Positions 46,908 to 55,271 of a stretch of 64,000 nucleotides of DNA are shown piece after piece. Each line of letters starts with the position of its first letter. Within the stretch, counting starts at the first letter, position 1. Source of the stretch: Burkholderia vietnamiensis LMG 10929 (GTDB lineage Bacteria > Pseudomonadota > Gammaproteobacteria > Burkholderiales > Burkholderiaceae); contig NZ_CP009630.1 in assembly GCF_000959445.1 (NCBI RefSeq), forward strand, positions 1,612,001 through 1,676,000, given 5' to 3'. The translations under genes were made by a program, and so were the position numbers. The notes below the pieces were generated by a model that saw only the letters and a list, made by a program, of their open reading frames with translations, did no database searches and was not told where the DNA came from.

Positions 46908-46957
46908 CTTTGCGTGGTTCTCCGTGCCGGCGACGACGCCGGCACGCGTCGCGCCGC

Positions 46958-47134
46958 TTAGCGGGCGCCGATCGAGAACGGACGGTTCATCGCCGCTTCG
47001 CGATCGATCTTGCGCATACGGAATTCGAGGTCGTAAATGTCGGTCGCTTCGGCCAGGTATGCGTCGGCGCGCTCTTTCGCGGCCCGGTCGGCGTTCTTGG
47101 TCAGCATCAGGAAGAGGTGGCTCAGCAGGTACAT
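46958..47134 (-). CDS. DUF3563 domain-containing small protein
   Basis: 58 residues: MYLLSHLFLMLTKNADRAAK, then ERADAYLAEATDIYDLEFRM and a conserved end DREAAMNRPFSIGAR. This is the DUF3563 pattern, abundant in Burkholderia and of unknown function. The N-terminal helix is amphipathic or weakly hydrophobic, the middle is charged helix. It was found by reading the sequence because it is below the usual size limit for gene calling. Upstream is a striking inverted repeat centred on a -10 box. Confidence 0.85.
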   Translation of the reverse strand: MYLLSHLFLMLTKNADRAAKERADAYLAEATDIYDLEFRMRKIDREAAMNRPFSIGAR

Positions 47135-47163
47135 GTTCGATCTCGCTATCGGAAAGGTCTTTG

Positions 47164-47199
47164 ACTAGGGTTTTCCCGTATTATAGGGAAAACCCTAGT
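47164..47199 (-). promoter_or_regulatory. Promoter of DUF3563 framed by a 14-bp inverted repeat
   Basis: ACTAGGGTTTTCCC (47164-47177) and GGGAAAACCCTAGT (47186-47199) are exact complements around an 8-nt spacer. On the minus strand the spacer carries TATAAT (47185-47180), 46 bp before the start. A repressor or activator would sit directly over the -10. It could alternatively terminate the esterase message, but lacks a T-run. Confidence 0.6.
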
Positions 47200-47215
47200 T
47201 CCTTGCCAGCGTCGA

Positions 47216-48325
47216 TCACACCACCCGTCGTTCCGTCGCCACAGTGCGGCGATTGCTTTCGAAAAACGACCAGATCATCGCACTCGCGTCGGGACCGACG
47301 GCCGCGTGAAACGGCACCGCTTCGTCGCCGCCGGCCCATGCATGATCGAGCCCCTTCACGTGACACAGGCGCACGACCGGCACGCCTTCCCGCCGCACCT
47401 CGGTGATTTGCGCGCCGGCCGACCGCGTTTCCACGCGCTCGCCGCCGCGCAGCGCGCCGCGGCTGTCCGCCAGCCCGTTCAGACGCATGAACTGGACGGC
47501 CAACTGATCGGCATTCTTCGGCGCGACGACGTGATCTCCATCGCCCTGAACGATCAGCGCCGGCATGCCCGGATACGCGCCGGCATCGACGAGCGCATCG
47601 ACCGCCGCGGCCGGATTCTGCCGCAGGCCGCGGCGCATCACGTCCATTGCGCTGATCCCGGAATTGGCTTCGCCGAGCGCCGGCCCGGAGTGCAGCGCGA
47701 CCGCCGCGAAGCGCTCCGGATGGTGCAGCGCCAGCAACGTCGCGAGGCCGGCACCGGCCGACAGGCCGGCCACGTACACGCGCGAGGCGTCGAAGCCGTG
47801 CTCGTCGACGACGGCGTCGACCAGCGACGCGACGGCATCGGCTTCGCCGCGGCCCGCCCGGTCGGTATCCTCATACCAGTGCCAGCAACCGTGCGCATGG
47901 GCGCGCATCGACTGCTCCGGATACAGCACGGCGAACCCGTGCTGGTCGGCCAGCAGATTCATCCGCGTGCCTTGCGCGAACTCGTCGGCCGATTGCTGGC
48001 AGCCATGCAGCATCACGACGAGCGGCATCGGACCGCGTCGGCGGCCCTGCGGCACGTACAGCGCGTACGCAAGGTTCTGAACCAACCGGCCGAGCGCGGG
48101 CGCCATCGGATGCTCGCCGCGCGTCCATTCGCCGGTTGCCCATGCCGCCGCGCGCGGACGCACGCGCGACTCGCGCACCGGCGACAGCTCGGCCGCAATG
48201 GGCGCCGCGGCGGCCTCCAGCGTTTCACGTGCGATCCGCTGCGCATCGCGCGCAGCGCGCTGCGCAGCCGGAGACAGCATGCGTTTCATGCCGCCCAGCC
48301 ATACCTTCGTCAGACTTTTGGTCAT
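47216..48325 (-). CDS. PHB depolymerase-family esterase
   Basis: 369 residues, alpha/beta hydrolase of the esterase/PHB depolymerase group. Oxyanion text PLVVMLHGCQQSADEFA, nucleophile elbow GLSAGAG with Ser, Asp region IVQGDGDHVV, and catalytic His in VKGLDHAWAGG. No signal peptide; the start KSLTKVWLGGMKRM suggests a cytosolic enzyme, so it may act on intracellular polyester or on other esters. The start ATG at 48325 (MTKS) is preferred; a GTG/ATG at 48340 would add five residues. A palindrome resembling phasin-type regulator sites is 60 bp upstream. Confidence 0.88.
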   Translation of the reverse strand: MTKSLTKVWLGGMKRMLSPAAQRAARDAQRIARETLEAAAAPIAAELSPVRESRVRPRAAAWATGEWTRGEHPMAPALGRLVQNLAYALYVPQGRRRGPMPLVVMLHGCQQSADEFAQGTRMNLLADQHGFAVLYPEQSMRAHAHGCWHWYEDTDRAGRGEADAVASLVDAVVDEHGFDASRVYVAGLSAGAGLATLLALHHPERFAAVALHSGPALGEANSGISAMDVMRRGLRQNPAAAVDALVDAGAYPGMPALIVQGDGDHVVAPKNADQLAVQFMRLNGLADSRGALRGGERVETRSAGAQITEVRREGVPVVRLCHVKGLDHAWAGGDEAVPFHAAVGPDASAMIWSFFESNRRTVATERRVV

Positions 48326-48383
48326 CGATCGAGCTCGCATTCAGTAAAAAAGGGCACGACGCAGGAGCGCATCGTTTAAGTTT

Positions 48384-48394
48384 GTGCAATGCAC
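48384..48394. promoter_or_regulatory. Palindrome GTGCAATGCAC upstream of the esterase
   Basis: An 11-bp perfect palindrome about 60 bp upstream of the PHB-depolymerase-like gene. Its TGCA-rich form recalls sites reported for PhaR-type polyester regulators, but the match is from memory and short. Confidence 0.25.
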
Positions 48395-48573
48395 CATAAC
48401 ACTGTTCATGAGATTTTTCCTGCGCCGCGGTAGTTCCATCGACCGGCGAAAAACGGGCCTCGATCAGGCGCGGCGCTATACTGGGGTTTGGCCGCACGTA
48501 TCCGTTGTAGTCGTTCTGCCCGGCTCGCGCGTTGATTCAAGCATTCGTCCCGCCTCAGCTCGTTCCCTTCCCG

Positions 48574-49269
48574 ATGTTCGACCTGCCCGCTCACTTGTGG
48601 ATCACGATCACCGCGTTCGGTGGCGCCGGCCTGACGTTGCCGCTCGCGATCACGATCGCCGTATGGCTCGCGCTCGGCTACTCGTGGCAGCGCTCGGCCG
48701 CGTGGCTCGGCGTGCTCGCGGGCGCGATCGGCGTCGTCGCGCTGACCAAGATCGCATTCCTCGGCTGGGGTATCGGCATCCGCGCGTGGGATTTCACCGG
48801 GTTCAGCGGCCATGCAATGCTGTCGACGTCGGTCTATCCGGTCGCAATGTTCCTCGCGCTGATCCGCATGCGCACCGCCGTGCGGATCGCCGGCGTCGCG
48901 CTCGGCCTCGCGGCCGGCATTGCGGTCGGCGTGTCGCGCGTCGCGCTCGCCGCGCATTCGCCGTCCGAAGCCATCACGGGCTGCATCGTCGGCGCGCTCG
49001 CCGCGCTGGCGTTCATCGCGGGCTCGTGGCACGCCGTGCCGCATCGCTGGTCGGTGCCGGCCGTGGTCGCCAGCCTCGCGCTCGTGACCGTTGCGCTGCA
49101 CGGCATCACGGTGCCGTCGCACCGCTGGGTCACGCGCGTCGCGCTCGAGCTGTCGGGGCACGAGCGGCCGTTCGTGCGCGCACGCTGGAAGGCCAATCCG
49201 AACTATCGGCCGGCGTCGCAGCCGTCCACGCTGCATCGCACCGCCGCGTCGGCGCCGCTGCACGCCTGA
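48574..49269 (+). CDS. PAP2-family phosphatase
   Basis: 231 residues with about six membrane helices. Phosphatase motifs C2 (GFSGHAML, catalytic His) and C3 (SRVALAAHSPSEAITG, nucleophile His) are clear; the KxxxxxxRP motif C1 is poorly preserved (LTKIAFLGWGIGIRAW). It probably dephosphorylates a lipid such as undecaprenyl diphosphate or phosphatidic acid. ATG at 48574 gives MFDLPAHLW; a TTG at 48532 is an alternative start, and neither has a good ribosome-binding site. TATACT at 48477-48482 may be its -10. Confidence 0.82.
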   Translation: MFDLPAHLWITITAFGGAGLTLPLAITIAVWLALGYSWQRSAAWLGVLAGAIGVVALTKIAFLGWGIGIRAWDFTGFSGHAMLSTSVYPVAMFLALIRMRTAVRIAGVALGLAAGIAVGVSRVALAAHSPSEAITGCIVGALAALAFIAGSWHAVPHRWSVPAVVASLALVTVALHGITVPSHRWVTRVALELSGHERPFVRARWKANPNYRPASQPSTLHRTAASAPLHA

Positions 49270-49350
49270 GTCCGCACGCAGCCGTCGTTCCAGCGCCTTT
49301 TTCCACGTTCCGTCCCGTCATGCGCAGCGCCGCATCTGCAGTATGCCGAG

Positions 49351-49374
49351 CGTTATAACCGGCGCTATATTACG
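49351..49374. promoter_or_regulatory. ModE-like operator at the modA promoter
   Basis: CGTTATA (49351-49357) and TATATTACG (49366-49374) form an inverted repeat with an 8-bp spacer, close to the ModE consensus (CGnTATA...TATAnnG). It also covers a -10-like TATATT. It ends 33 bp before modA, so molybdate-loaded ModE, encoded in this window, probably represses the operon here. Confidence 0.65.
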
Positions 49375-49407
49375 ATTACGGTTTTCGACCGTTCAGACGA
49401 CCCGACC

Positions 49408-50205
49408 ATGCGCCCGACCGCCCGCCCGCTTCGCCGTACCCTGCTCCGCCTGCTGCCGTGCGCCGCGCTCGGCGTCGCCATCGCGTTCAGCGCGCCGGCC
49501 CGCGCCGCCGACGAGCTCGTCGTGTCGGCCGCGGCCAGCCTGACGAACGCGTTCAAGGCGGTCGGCGACGCCTACCAGAAGCAGCACCCCGAAACCAGAG
49601 TGCTGTTCAACTTCGGCGCGTCGGACGTGCTGATGCAGCAGATCGCCAAGGGCGCGCCGGCCGACGTGTTCGCGTCGGCCGATCAGAAGGCGATGGATCG
49701 CGCGGTCGGCGAAAAGGTCATCGTGCCCGGCACGCGCCGCGATTTCGCCGCGAACTCGCTCGTGCTGATCGTGCCGGCCGACAGCCGCACGCCGGCACCG
49801 ACCACGCTCAAAGATCTGAGTGGGCCCGGCGTGAAGCGCATCGCGTACGGCGACCCGGCGTCGGTGCCGGTCGGCCGCTACACCGAAGGCGCGCTGCGTG
49901 CGGCGGGCGTATGGGACGCCGTCAGCGCGAAGGGCGTACTGGCCGCCAACGTGCGCCAGAGTCTCGACTACGTCGCGCGCGGTGAAGTCGATGCCGGCTT
50001 CGTGTTCGGCACCGACGCGGCGATCATGCCCGGTCGCGTGAAGGTCGCGCTGACCGTGCCGACGCAGACGCCCATCACCTATCCGATCGCGGTCGTCAAG
50101 GACAGCCGCCATACCGCGCAGGCGCAGTCGTTCATCGATTTCGTCGTGTCGCCGCAGGGGCAGGCCGTGCTGTCGACGTTCGGCTTCAAGCCCGCGGGCA
50201 AGTGA
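49408..50205 (+). CDS. modA: Molybdate ABC transporter substrate-binding protein
   Basis: 265 residues. A long, Arg-rich signal peptide ending ...IAFSAPARAA, then the mature binding protein: ELVVSAAASLTNAFKAVG with the oxyanion-binding Ser, FNFGASDVLMQQI, GAPADVFASADQKAMD, YGDPASVPVGRYTEG, and DAGFVFGTDA. It binds molybdate or tungstate in the periplasm. First gene of modABC, with a ModE-like box upstream and modB 7 bp downstream. Confidence 0.95.
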   Translation: MRPTARPLRRTLLRLLPCAALGVAIAFSAPARAADELVVSAAASLTNAFKAVGDAYQKQHPETRVLFNFGASDVLMQQIAKGAPADVFASADQKAMDRAVGEKVIVPGTRRDFAANSLVLIVPADSRTPAPTTLKDLSGPGVKRIAYGDPASVPVGRYTEGALRAAGVWDAVSAKGVLAANVRQSLDYVARGEVDAGFVFGTDAAIMPGRVKVALTVPTQTPITYPIAVVKDSRHTAQAQSFIDFVVSPQGQAVLSTFGFKPAGK

Positions 50206-50212
50206 GCGCCGC

Positions 50213-50893
50213 ATGATGCAGGACGCGTGGGTGCCGCTGCTGTTGTCGCTGAAAGTGGCCGGCTGGGCGACGGCGCTCGACATCGTCCTCGGCGTCGCGG
50301 CTGCCTTCATGCTCGCCCGCTGGCGCTCGCCGCTGCGGGATCTGCTCGATTCGCTGCTGACGCTGCCGCTGGTGCTGCCGCCGACGGTGCTCGGCTATTA
50401 CCTGCTCGTGCTGCTCGGCCGGCGCGGCTGGCTCGGCGCCTGGCTCGACCGGCTCGGCATCGAGCTGGTGTTCACGTGGCAGGGCGCGGTGATCGCGTCG
50501 ATGGTCGTGGCCTTTCCGCTCATTCTGAAATCGGCGCGCGCCGCGTTCGAGGGTGTCGATCCGCATCTCGAACGCGCGGCGCGCACGCTCGGGCTCGGCG
50601 AAGCCGCAGTGTTCTTCCGCGTGACGCTGCCGCTCGCCGCACGCGGCATTCTGGCCGGCGCGCTGCTCGCGTTCGCGCGCGCACTGGGCGAATTCGGCGC
50701 GACGCTGATGATCGCCGGCAACCTGCCCGGCCGCACGCAGACGCTGTCGGTCGCGATCTATGCGGCGGTGCAGGCCGGCGACGACGGCACGGCCAACTTC
50801 CTGGTGATCGTGACGTCGATCACCTGCGTGCTCGTACTGCTCGCAGCCGGCTGGCTCGTGCCCGCGCGCGCGGCCCGGAGCGAACCGACATGA
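50213..50893 (+). CDS. modB: Molybdate ABC transporter permease
   Basis: 226 residues with five membrane helices. LTLPLVLPPTVLGYYLLVLLG is the usual ModB entry, and the EAA loop ARTLGLGEAAVFFRVTLPLA contacts the ATPase. LAFARALGEFGATLMIAGN follows. It begins 7 bp after modA, and 82 bp separate it from modC. Confidence 0.95.
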   Translation: MMQDAWVPLLLSLKVAGWATALDIVLGVAAAFMLARWRSPLRDLLDSLLTLPLVLPPTVLGYYLLVLLGRRGWLGAWLDRLGIELVFTWQGAVIASMVVAFPLILKSARAAFEGVDPHLERAARTLGLGEAAVFFRVTLPLAARGILAGALLAFARALGEFGATLMIAGNLPGRTQTLSVAIYAAVQAGDDGTANFLVIVTSITCVLVLLAAGWLVPARAARSEPT

Positions 50894-50975
50894 CACGCAC
50901 GCCGCATCCGCATCGCAGTACGGCGCCGCGCGCGACGGGCGCTCGAACGGCTACGCGTGCGCGACGGAGGCTTGC

Positions 50976-51677
50976 ATGAGCCTCGCCGTGGCTATCCGCA
51001 AGACCTACGCGAACACGGAGCGCCGCTTCACGCTTGACGTGTCGTTCACGGCCGATACGCAGCGCGTCGTGCTGTTCGGGCCTTCGGGCGCCGGCAAGAG
51101 CATGACGCTGCAGGCGATCGCCGGCTTGCTCGCGCCCGACGAAGGCACGATCACGCTGAACGGCGAAGCGCTGTTCGACGCCGCGCGCGGCATCGACGTG
51201 CCGACCCGCGCGCGCCGCGTCGCCTATCTGTTCCAGGACTACGCGCTGTTCCCGCATCTGAACGTGCGCCAGAACATCGCGTTCGGGCTCACCGGCGGGC
51301 TGCGCAACCCGCGCGCGAACGCGGTGCCGCCGGAAGTCGCGTACTGGCTGCACGCGTTCGAGCTCGACGCGCTAGCCGGGCAGTTTCCGGCGCAGCTGTC
51401 GGGCGGGCAGAAACAGCGCGTCGCGCTCGCGCGCGCGCTGGTCTCGCAGCCGCGCATCCTGCTGCTCGACGAGCCGTTCGCCGCGCTCGACCGCACGATG
51501 CGTCAGCGCATGCGTCACGAGCTGGCCGAGCTACAGGCGCGGCTCGATATCCCGATGGTGCTGATTTCGCACGATCCCGACGACGTCGCCGCCTTCGGCG
51601 ATCAGGTCGTGCAACTCAGCGACGGGCGCGTGCAGGCCGCGACGCCGCCCGCGGCGTGGCCATCGCGCGTGACGTGA
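50976..51677 (+). CDS. modC: Molybdate ABC transporter ATPase, lacking the TOBE domain
   Basis: 233 residues. Walker A GPSGAGKS, Q-loop LFQDYALFPHLNV, signature LSGGQKQRVALARAL, Walker B ILLLDEPFAALD and H-loop SHDPDD are intact. The usual ModC has about 350 residues with a C-terminal molybdate-binding TOBE domain; this one stops right after the ATPase core, at AAWPSRVT. Mop/TOBE-type sequence does occur downstream, on the other strand, as repeats belonging to modE. GGAGG lies 5 nt before the ATG. Confidence 0.93.
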   Translation: MSLAVAIRKTYANTERRFTLDVSFTADTQRVVLFGPSGAGKSMTLQAIAGLLAPDEGTITLNGEALFDAARGIDVPTRARRVAYLFQDYALFPHLNVRQNIAFGLTGGLRNPRANAVPPEVAYWLHAFELDALAGQFPAQLSGGQKQRVALARALVSQPRILLLDEPFAALDRTMRQRMRHELAELQARLDIPMVLISHDPDDVAAFGDQVVQLSDGRVQAATPPAAWPSRVT

Positions 51678-51830
51678 GCATGCCGACGCACGAGCGCGCG
51701 AGGCGCGGTGTGCGCGCGACCGGAGTCGCAGCGGCGGCATGCGGCGGAATGCTACGAACGCGCGAACGCAGCGCGCACGTGCTGGTGAGCGGCGCGGCTG
51801 CTATCGCACGATCCGTCCGTAATGCCGCCA

Positions 51831-52063
51831 GCGATCGCGCGCCGCCCGGAGTCGAGGCGCGACGCGCCGACACTCTCGTTCGCGATCACGGCAGTGAGCG
51901 TGCCGCCGCCATCACGCTCAGCCCGTCACCGCCAGAATTACGCTCGATGCCTTGAACAGCGCGATCGCGCGCCGCCCGGCCTCGAGCTGCAACGCGCCGA
52001 CACTCTCGTTCGTGATCACGGCAGTGAGCGTGCCGCCGCCGTCGAGCGCAAGCGTCACCTCGC
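51831..52063. repeat. Extra copies of the modE 3' end (direct repeats)
   Basis: The last 148 bp of modE plus its stop (52073-52220) recurs 157 bp further on at 51916-52063, with 4 mismatches. A third, partial and more diverged copy of 80 bp occupies 51831-51910. The middle copy still encodes an intact Mop/TOBE C-terminus with stop on the minus strand, but lies beyond the modE stop. Confidence 0.9.
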
Positions 52064-52074
52064 CGCCATCCCGC

Positions 52075-52926
52075 TCAGCCCGTCACCGCCAGAATCACGC
52101 TCGACGCCTTGAACAGCGCGATCGCGCGCCGCCCGGCCTCGAGCTGCAACGCGCCGACACTCTCGTTCGTGATCACGGCGGTGAGCGTGCCGCCGCCGTC
52201 GAGCGTAAGCGTCACCTCGCTGTTGACCGCGCCCGCCGCGATGGTGTCGACGGTACCGTGCAGCTGGTTGCGCGCCGATATCTTCGAGATGGCGCCGGCC
52301 TCGCGATCTGCGTCGTCGTCGACGGCCAGCACGACCCACGACGCCTTCACGAGCGCACAGGCATCGGCGCCCGGCCGCAACGCGAGCGCATCGGCGCTTT
52401 CGTGCGTGAGCACGGCCACGATCGTCTGGCCGCCCGGCAGCGCGAGCGTCACCTCGTCGTTCACCGTGCCGCGCACGATCGTCGCGACCTTGCCGAACAG
52501 CTGATTGCGCGCGCTCGTCTTCATCCCGATCCGCCCGATCAGCGCCCAGTCGACGTCGAAACCGGACACCGCCGCGCTGGCGGCCTCGATGAAGCGCCGA
52601 TGCTCGCGCTCGATGGTGCGGTACGCGGCGATCAGCGATGCGGCACGCGGCGTGAGCGTCGTGCCGCCGCCGCCCTTGCCGCCGGTCGAACGCGTGACGA
52701 GCGGCTCGCCGGCCAGGTTGTTCATCGTGTCGATCGCATCCCAGGCGGCCTTGTAGCTGAGCCCGACGGCCTTCGCCGCGCGCGTGATCGAGCCGGTTTC
52801 GCCGATCGCCGCGAGCAGCGCGATGCGGTTCGCGCCGCCGAGCGTCTGCGGCCCGGCGCGCAGCCAAAGTTCGCCGCCCAGTGCGAGCGGTTCGGCGGAG
52901 GAAGAAGGAGGCGACGCGTCGGTCAT
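52075..52926 (-). CDS. modE: Molybdate-responsive transcriptional regulator ModE
   Basis: 283 residues. N-terminal winged helix (ANRIALLAAIGETGSITRAAKAVGLSYKAAWDAIDTMN) for DNA binding, then two Mop/TOBE domains each opening with SARNQL (about residues 140-205 and 215-283), which bind molybdate. Somewhat longer than E. coli ModE (262 aa). It should repress modABC when molybdate is plentiful, matching the box before modA. It converges on modC, and its 3' end is repeated twice in the gap. ATG at 52926 was chosen by frame; no strong ribosome-binding site. Confidence 0.93.
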   Translation of the reverse strand: MTDASPPSSSAEPLALGGELWLRAGPQTLGGANRIALLAAIGETGSITRAAKAVGLSYKAAWDAIDTMNNLAGEPLVTRSTGGKGGGGTTLTPRAASLIAAYRTIEREHRRFIEAASAAVSGFDVDWALIGRIGMKTSARNQLFGKVATIVRGTVNDEVTLALPGGQTIVAVLTHESADALALRPGADACALVKASWVVLAVDDDADREAGAISKISARNQLHGTVDTIAAGAVNSEVTLTLDGGGTLTAVITNESVGALQLEAGRRAIALFKASSVILAVTG

Positions 52927-52991
52927 CGGTCTGTCGGAAGAATACGGGCGGCCATTATAGGAACGCGAATAGGGACGCGGGCGCGCGCCGC

Positions 52992-54653
52992 TCAGCGCGC
53001 CCGGCCGTCGAGCTTCGGCGCGCGCAGGCTGGCGAGCAGCGTCTCGGCGTCGGCCGCCGCGCGCCGTTCGAGCGCGGCGCCGTAACCGCGCACGAAGCCC
53101 AGCTGGTAGGCGGGCGCGCCCAGCTGTTCGAGATGACGCAGCGCGCCGATCATGTCGTTCGCATCGCCCAGCACGCTCTGCACGCGCGCGAGCGTCTTCA
53201 CCGTTTCGTTGCGCGTGCGGCGCGACGCGAGCGACGCGAAGAATTCGAGCGCATAGCGCAGCCGCTTCGCGTCGATCCGCACGCGATGCCGCGCAGCCGT
53301 ATCGAGCGAGCCGAGCGACGGCACCGCGTAGAGGTGACCGAACAGCCGCCGCACGCGCTTGGTCGCGTGACGCCGCAGCGACGGCGCATCGTCGTCGGCG
53401 TCCGGCGGCAGCGCGAGCGTGCCGAGCCATTCGAGCCAGCCGAGCGTCAGCCGCGCATAGCGCGCCGAATGCAGCGCCTGACGCAGCTCGGCACGCGCGC
53501 TGCGCGCGTGCGCGCGCGACGCGTCGAGCGTGCCGTCCCAGTCGGCGCCGCCGCCATCGGCCGCGGCCAGCGCAGGCAGCGTTTCGGTCGAAAACACGTC
53601 CCAGTCGCGCACCGTGCCGAGCAGCGCGGCAAGCCAGCGCAGGTCCGCGCCGAAGGCGTCCTTCCAGCGCTCGTCCGCGAAGCGCGGAAACAGCCGCGCG
53701 AGCGTACGCAAACGCCGCAACGCGACGCGCATTTGATGGACGAATTCGGGATCGTCGCGTTCGAGCACGCCGCTCTCGTTGCCGAGCCATTGCGCGGCGA
53801 TGTCGCCGCACAACGCGAACAGCGCGGCGCGCTGCGTGCGCAGGCCGGTCAGGTCGACCGATTGCGCCTTGACCGGCCCGGCGATCGCCGGCTCGCCAAC
53901 GCAGGTGCGGTCGATCACGCTCGCCAGTTGCACGAAGGCGGGCCACGCGCCGCTCAGTTCGCGCGCCGCCGCGAACAGCGCATGCAGCGCCGCGGTGCGC
54001 GCGGCAGGCGTTTCCCAATCGGGCGCCGCGAGGCGCAACTCGACGTGGCGGCGCGGCGGCGCGCCGCCGTCGTCGGCGCCGTGCAGCGTCACGTCGTCGA
54101 GCGTCATCTCGACCACCACGCCGCTGTCGTCGGCCCAGCGCCCGCGACGGCGTTCGCTGACGAGCCGCAGCGGGCCGGCCCCGGACGCGGCGGCGCGCGC
54201 CGCTTCGTCGACGGCGGTGGCCGTCGCGCCGTCGTCTGCGGCGCCCGGCTGGGCGTCATTCTCCGCATCCGCATCCGCTTCCGCATCTGCCGGCCGCGCG
54301 TCGGCGCACTGCGCGGCGACGGCAATCCCCGCATGCTCCGCGTCGAACAGCTCGCGCTCGACGACGCCCGGCGCGAACGGCCTCGTCCGCGACGCGACGA
54401 CCCGCGGCCCGTGCGCCGTCGACTCGACCCACGTGCACCAGCGCCCGCCGGCGTCCGGCTCGGCCTCGTGGATCCGGCACGGCTCGATCGTCACGCGCTC
54501 GTGGCCGCGACGCATCCGCACTTGCGGGCAGATTCGCCACGCGCGCACCAGCTCCGCGCCGAAGTCGCGCGATCCGCCGCGGGCGCGGCTTGCGGCCTTC
54601 ACCGGCCAGCTTTCCAGCGACAAGGACAACACGATTTCCAGCACACCCGACAT
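52992..54653 (-). CDS. CHAD domain protein with a degenerate CYTH-like N-terminus
   Basis: 553 residues. The C-terminal half (about 290-545) is a CHAD domain: EFVHQMRVALRRLRTLARLF, then KRLRYALEFFASL, with conserved His and Arg/Lys that bind polyphosphate. The N-terminal part resembles a CYTH fold but the ExExK signature is replaced by LSLSLES, so triphosphatase activity is doubtful. CHAD proteins associate with polyphosphate granules, including PHA granules. AGGAG is 5-6 nt before this ATG; the longer frame crosses the terminator at 54.67 kb. A long acidic-Ala linker (about 155-180) joins the halves. Confidence 0.82.
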   Translation of the reverse strand: MSGVLEIVLSLSLESWPVKAASRARGGSRDFGAELVRAWRICPQVRMRRGHERVTIEPCRIHEAEPDAGGRWCTWVESTAHGPRVVASRTRPFAPGVVERELFDAEHAGIAVAAQCADARPADAEADADAENDAQPGAADDGATATAVDEAARAAASGAGPLRLVSERRRGRWADDSGVVVEMTLDDVTLHGADDGGAPPRRHVELRLAAPDWETPAARTAALHALFAAARELSGAWPAFVQLASVIDRTCVGEPAIAGPVKAQSVDLTGLRTQRAALFALCGDIAAQWLGNESGVLERDDPEFVHQMRVALRRLRTLARLFPRFADERWKDAFGADLRWLAALLGTVRDWDVFSTETLPALAAADGGGADWDGTLDASRAHARSARAELRQALHSARYARLTLGWLEWLGTLALPPDADDDAPSLRRHATKRVRRLFGHLYAVPSLGSLDTAARHRVRIDAKRLRYALEFFASLASRRTRNETVKTLARVQSVLGDANDMIGALRHLEQLGAPAYQLGFVRGYGAALERRAAADAETLLASLRAPKLDGRAR

Positions 54654-54670
54654 GGAAGCTCCTGCACATG

Positions 54671-54699
54671 AAAAACCGCCGGCGCATCGTGCGCCGGCG
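54671..54699 (-). terminator. Terminator after the tautomerase gene
   Basis: 10-bp stem (54677-54686 with 54690-54699), 3-nt loop and five T's on the minus strand. It lies 78 bp past the tautomerase stop and only 18 bp before the CHAD start, close to that gene's ribosome-binding site, so it could also affect CHAD translation. Confidence 0.75.
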
Positions 54700-54777
54700 T
54701 CGTCCGTGAAGCAGCTTCCATAGTACACGGCACGAACGGGCGCGGACGACGATCCGGCCCTGCCGCGATGCCGCAGG

Positions 54778-55161
54778 TCAAACGACGTATTGCGCGATGC
54801 CGTTGCCGAACGACCAGTCTTCCTTCAGCACTTCGACCAGGCTGATGAATACGTCCTGCGGGCGCACGCCGGGCTGCTGCGCGAGGTTCGCGACGATGGT
54901 CCGATACAGCGCCTGCTTCTGCTCGAGCGTGCGCGTGTTGTTGGCGGTGATCTGGATCATGACGAGATCGTCGCTGCGCTCGATGTCGAGATAGCGGCGG
55001 CCGAACACGAAGTTCTCCGCCGCGTGCTCGGTCACGACCATGAAGATGTCGTCCTCGGGCACGTTGAACGTGTGCATCAGCGCGGAATGCACGCCGTCGA
55101 CGAGCGCCGCGCGATATGCGGCCGGTTTGCCTTCGCGCAACGCGATACGGGTGAATGGCAT
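54778..55161 (-). CDS. Tautomerase-superfamily protein
   Basis: 127 residues starting MPFTRIALREGK, so Met removal exposes the catalytic Pro 1. Two beta-alpha-beta halves: PAAYRAALVDGVHSALMHTF and LEQKQALYRTIVANLA, with FVFGRRYLDIERSDDLV between. It resembles the MSAD/4-oxalocrotonate tautomerase group used in aromatic or haloacrylate breakdown. The substrate is unknown. AGGAGCAGG precedes the ATG. It diverges from a LysR gene, which is probably its regulator. Confidence 0.88.
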   Translation of the reverse strand: MPFTRIALREGKPAAYRAALVDGVHSALMHTFNVPEDDIFMVVTEHAAENFVFGRRYLDIERSDDLVMIQITANNTRTLEQKQALYRTIVANLAQQPGVRPQDVFISLVEVLKEDWSFGNGIAQYVV

Positions 55162-55225
55162 GGTCCTGCTCCTTTCGATGACGTTGAACAAGCGAAAACG
55201 CCACGTCAGGTTAGGGGCCGCGAAC

Positions 55226-55231
55226 TATAAT
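55226..55231 (+). promoter_or_regulatory. -10 box of the LysR gene
   Basis: TATAAT in CTATAATGAAC. The ATG inside this box begins an open frame of 299 codons, but translation from within a -10 is impossible for this promoter, which supports the start at 55272. Confidence 0.55.
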
Positions 55232-55271
55232 GAACAGTCATCTCCGGATATTTCATCCATTTACACTTGAA

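Noticed and set aside
51952..53085. Plus-strand frame with repeated RRPASSCNAPTLSF-type text
   Set aside because: The repeats are the antisense of the duplicated modE 3' end, not a repeat protein.
55230..55271. Earlier ATG for the LysR gene
   Set aside because: It lies inside the TATAAT -10 box, so the start at 55272 is used.
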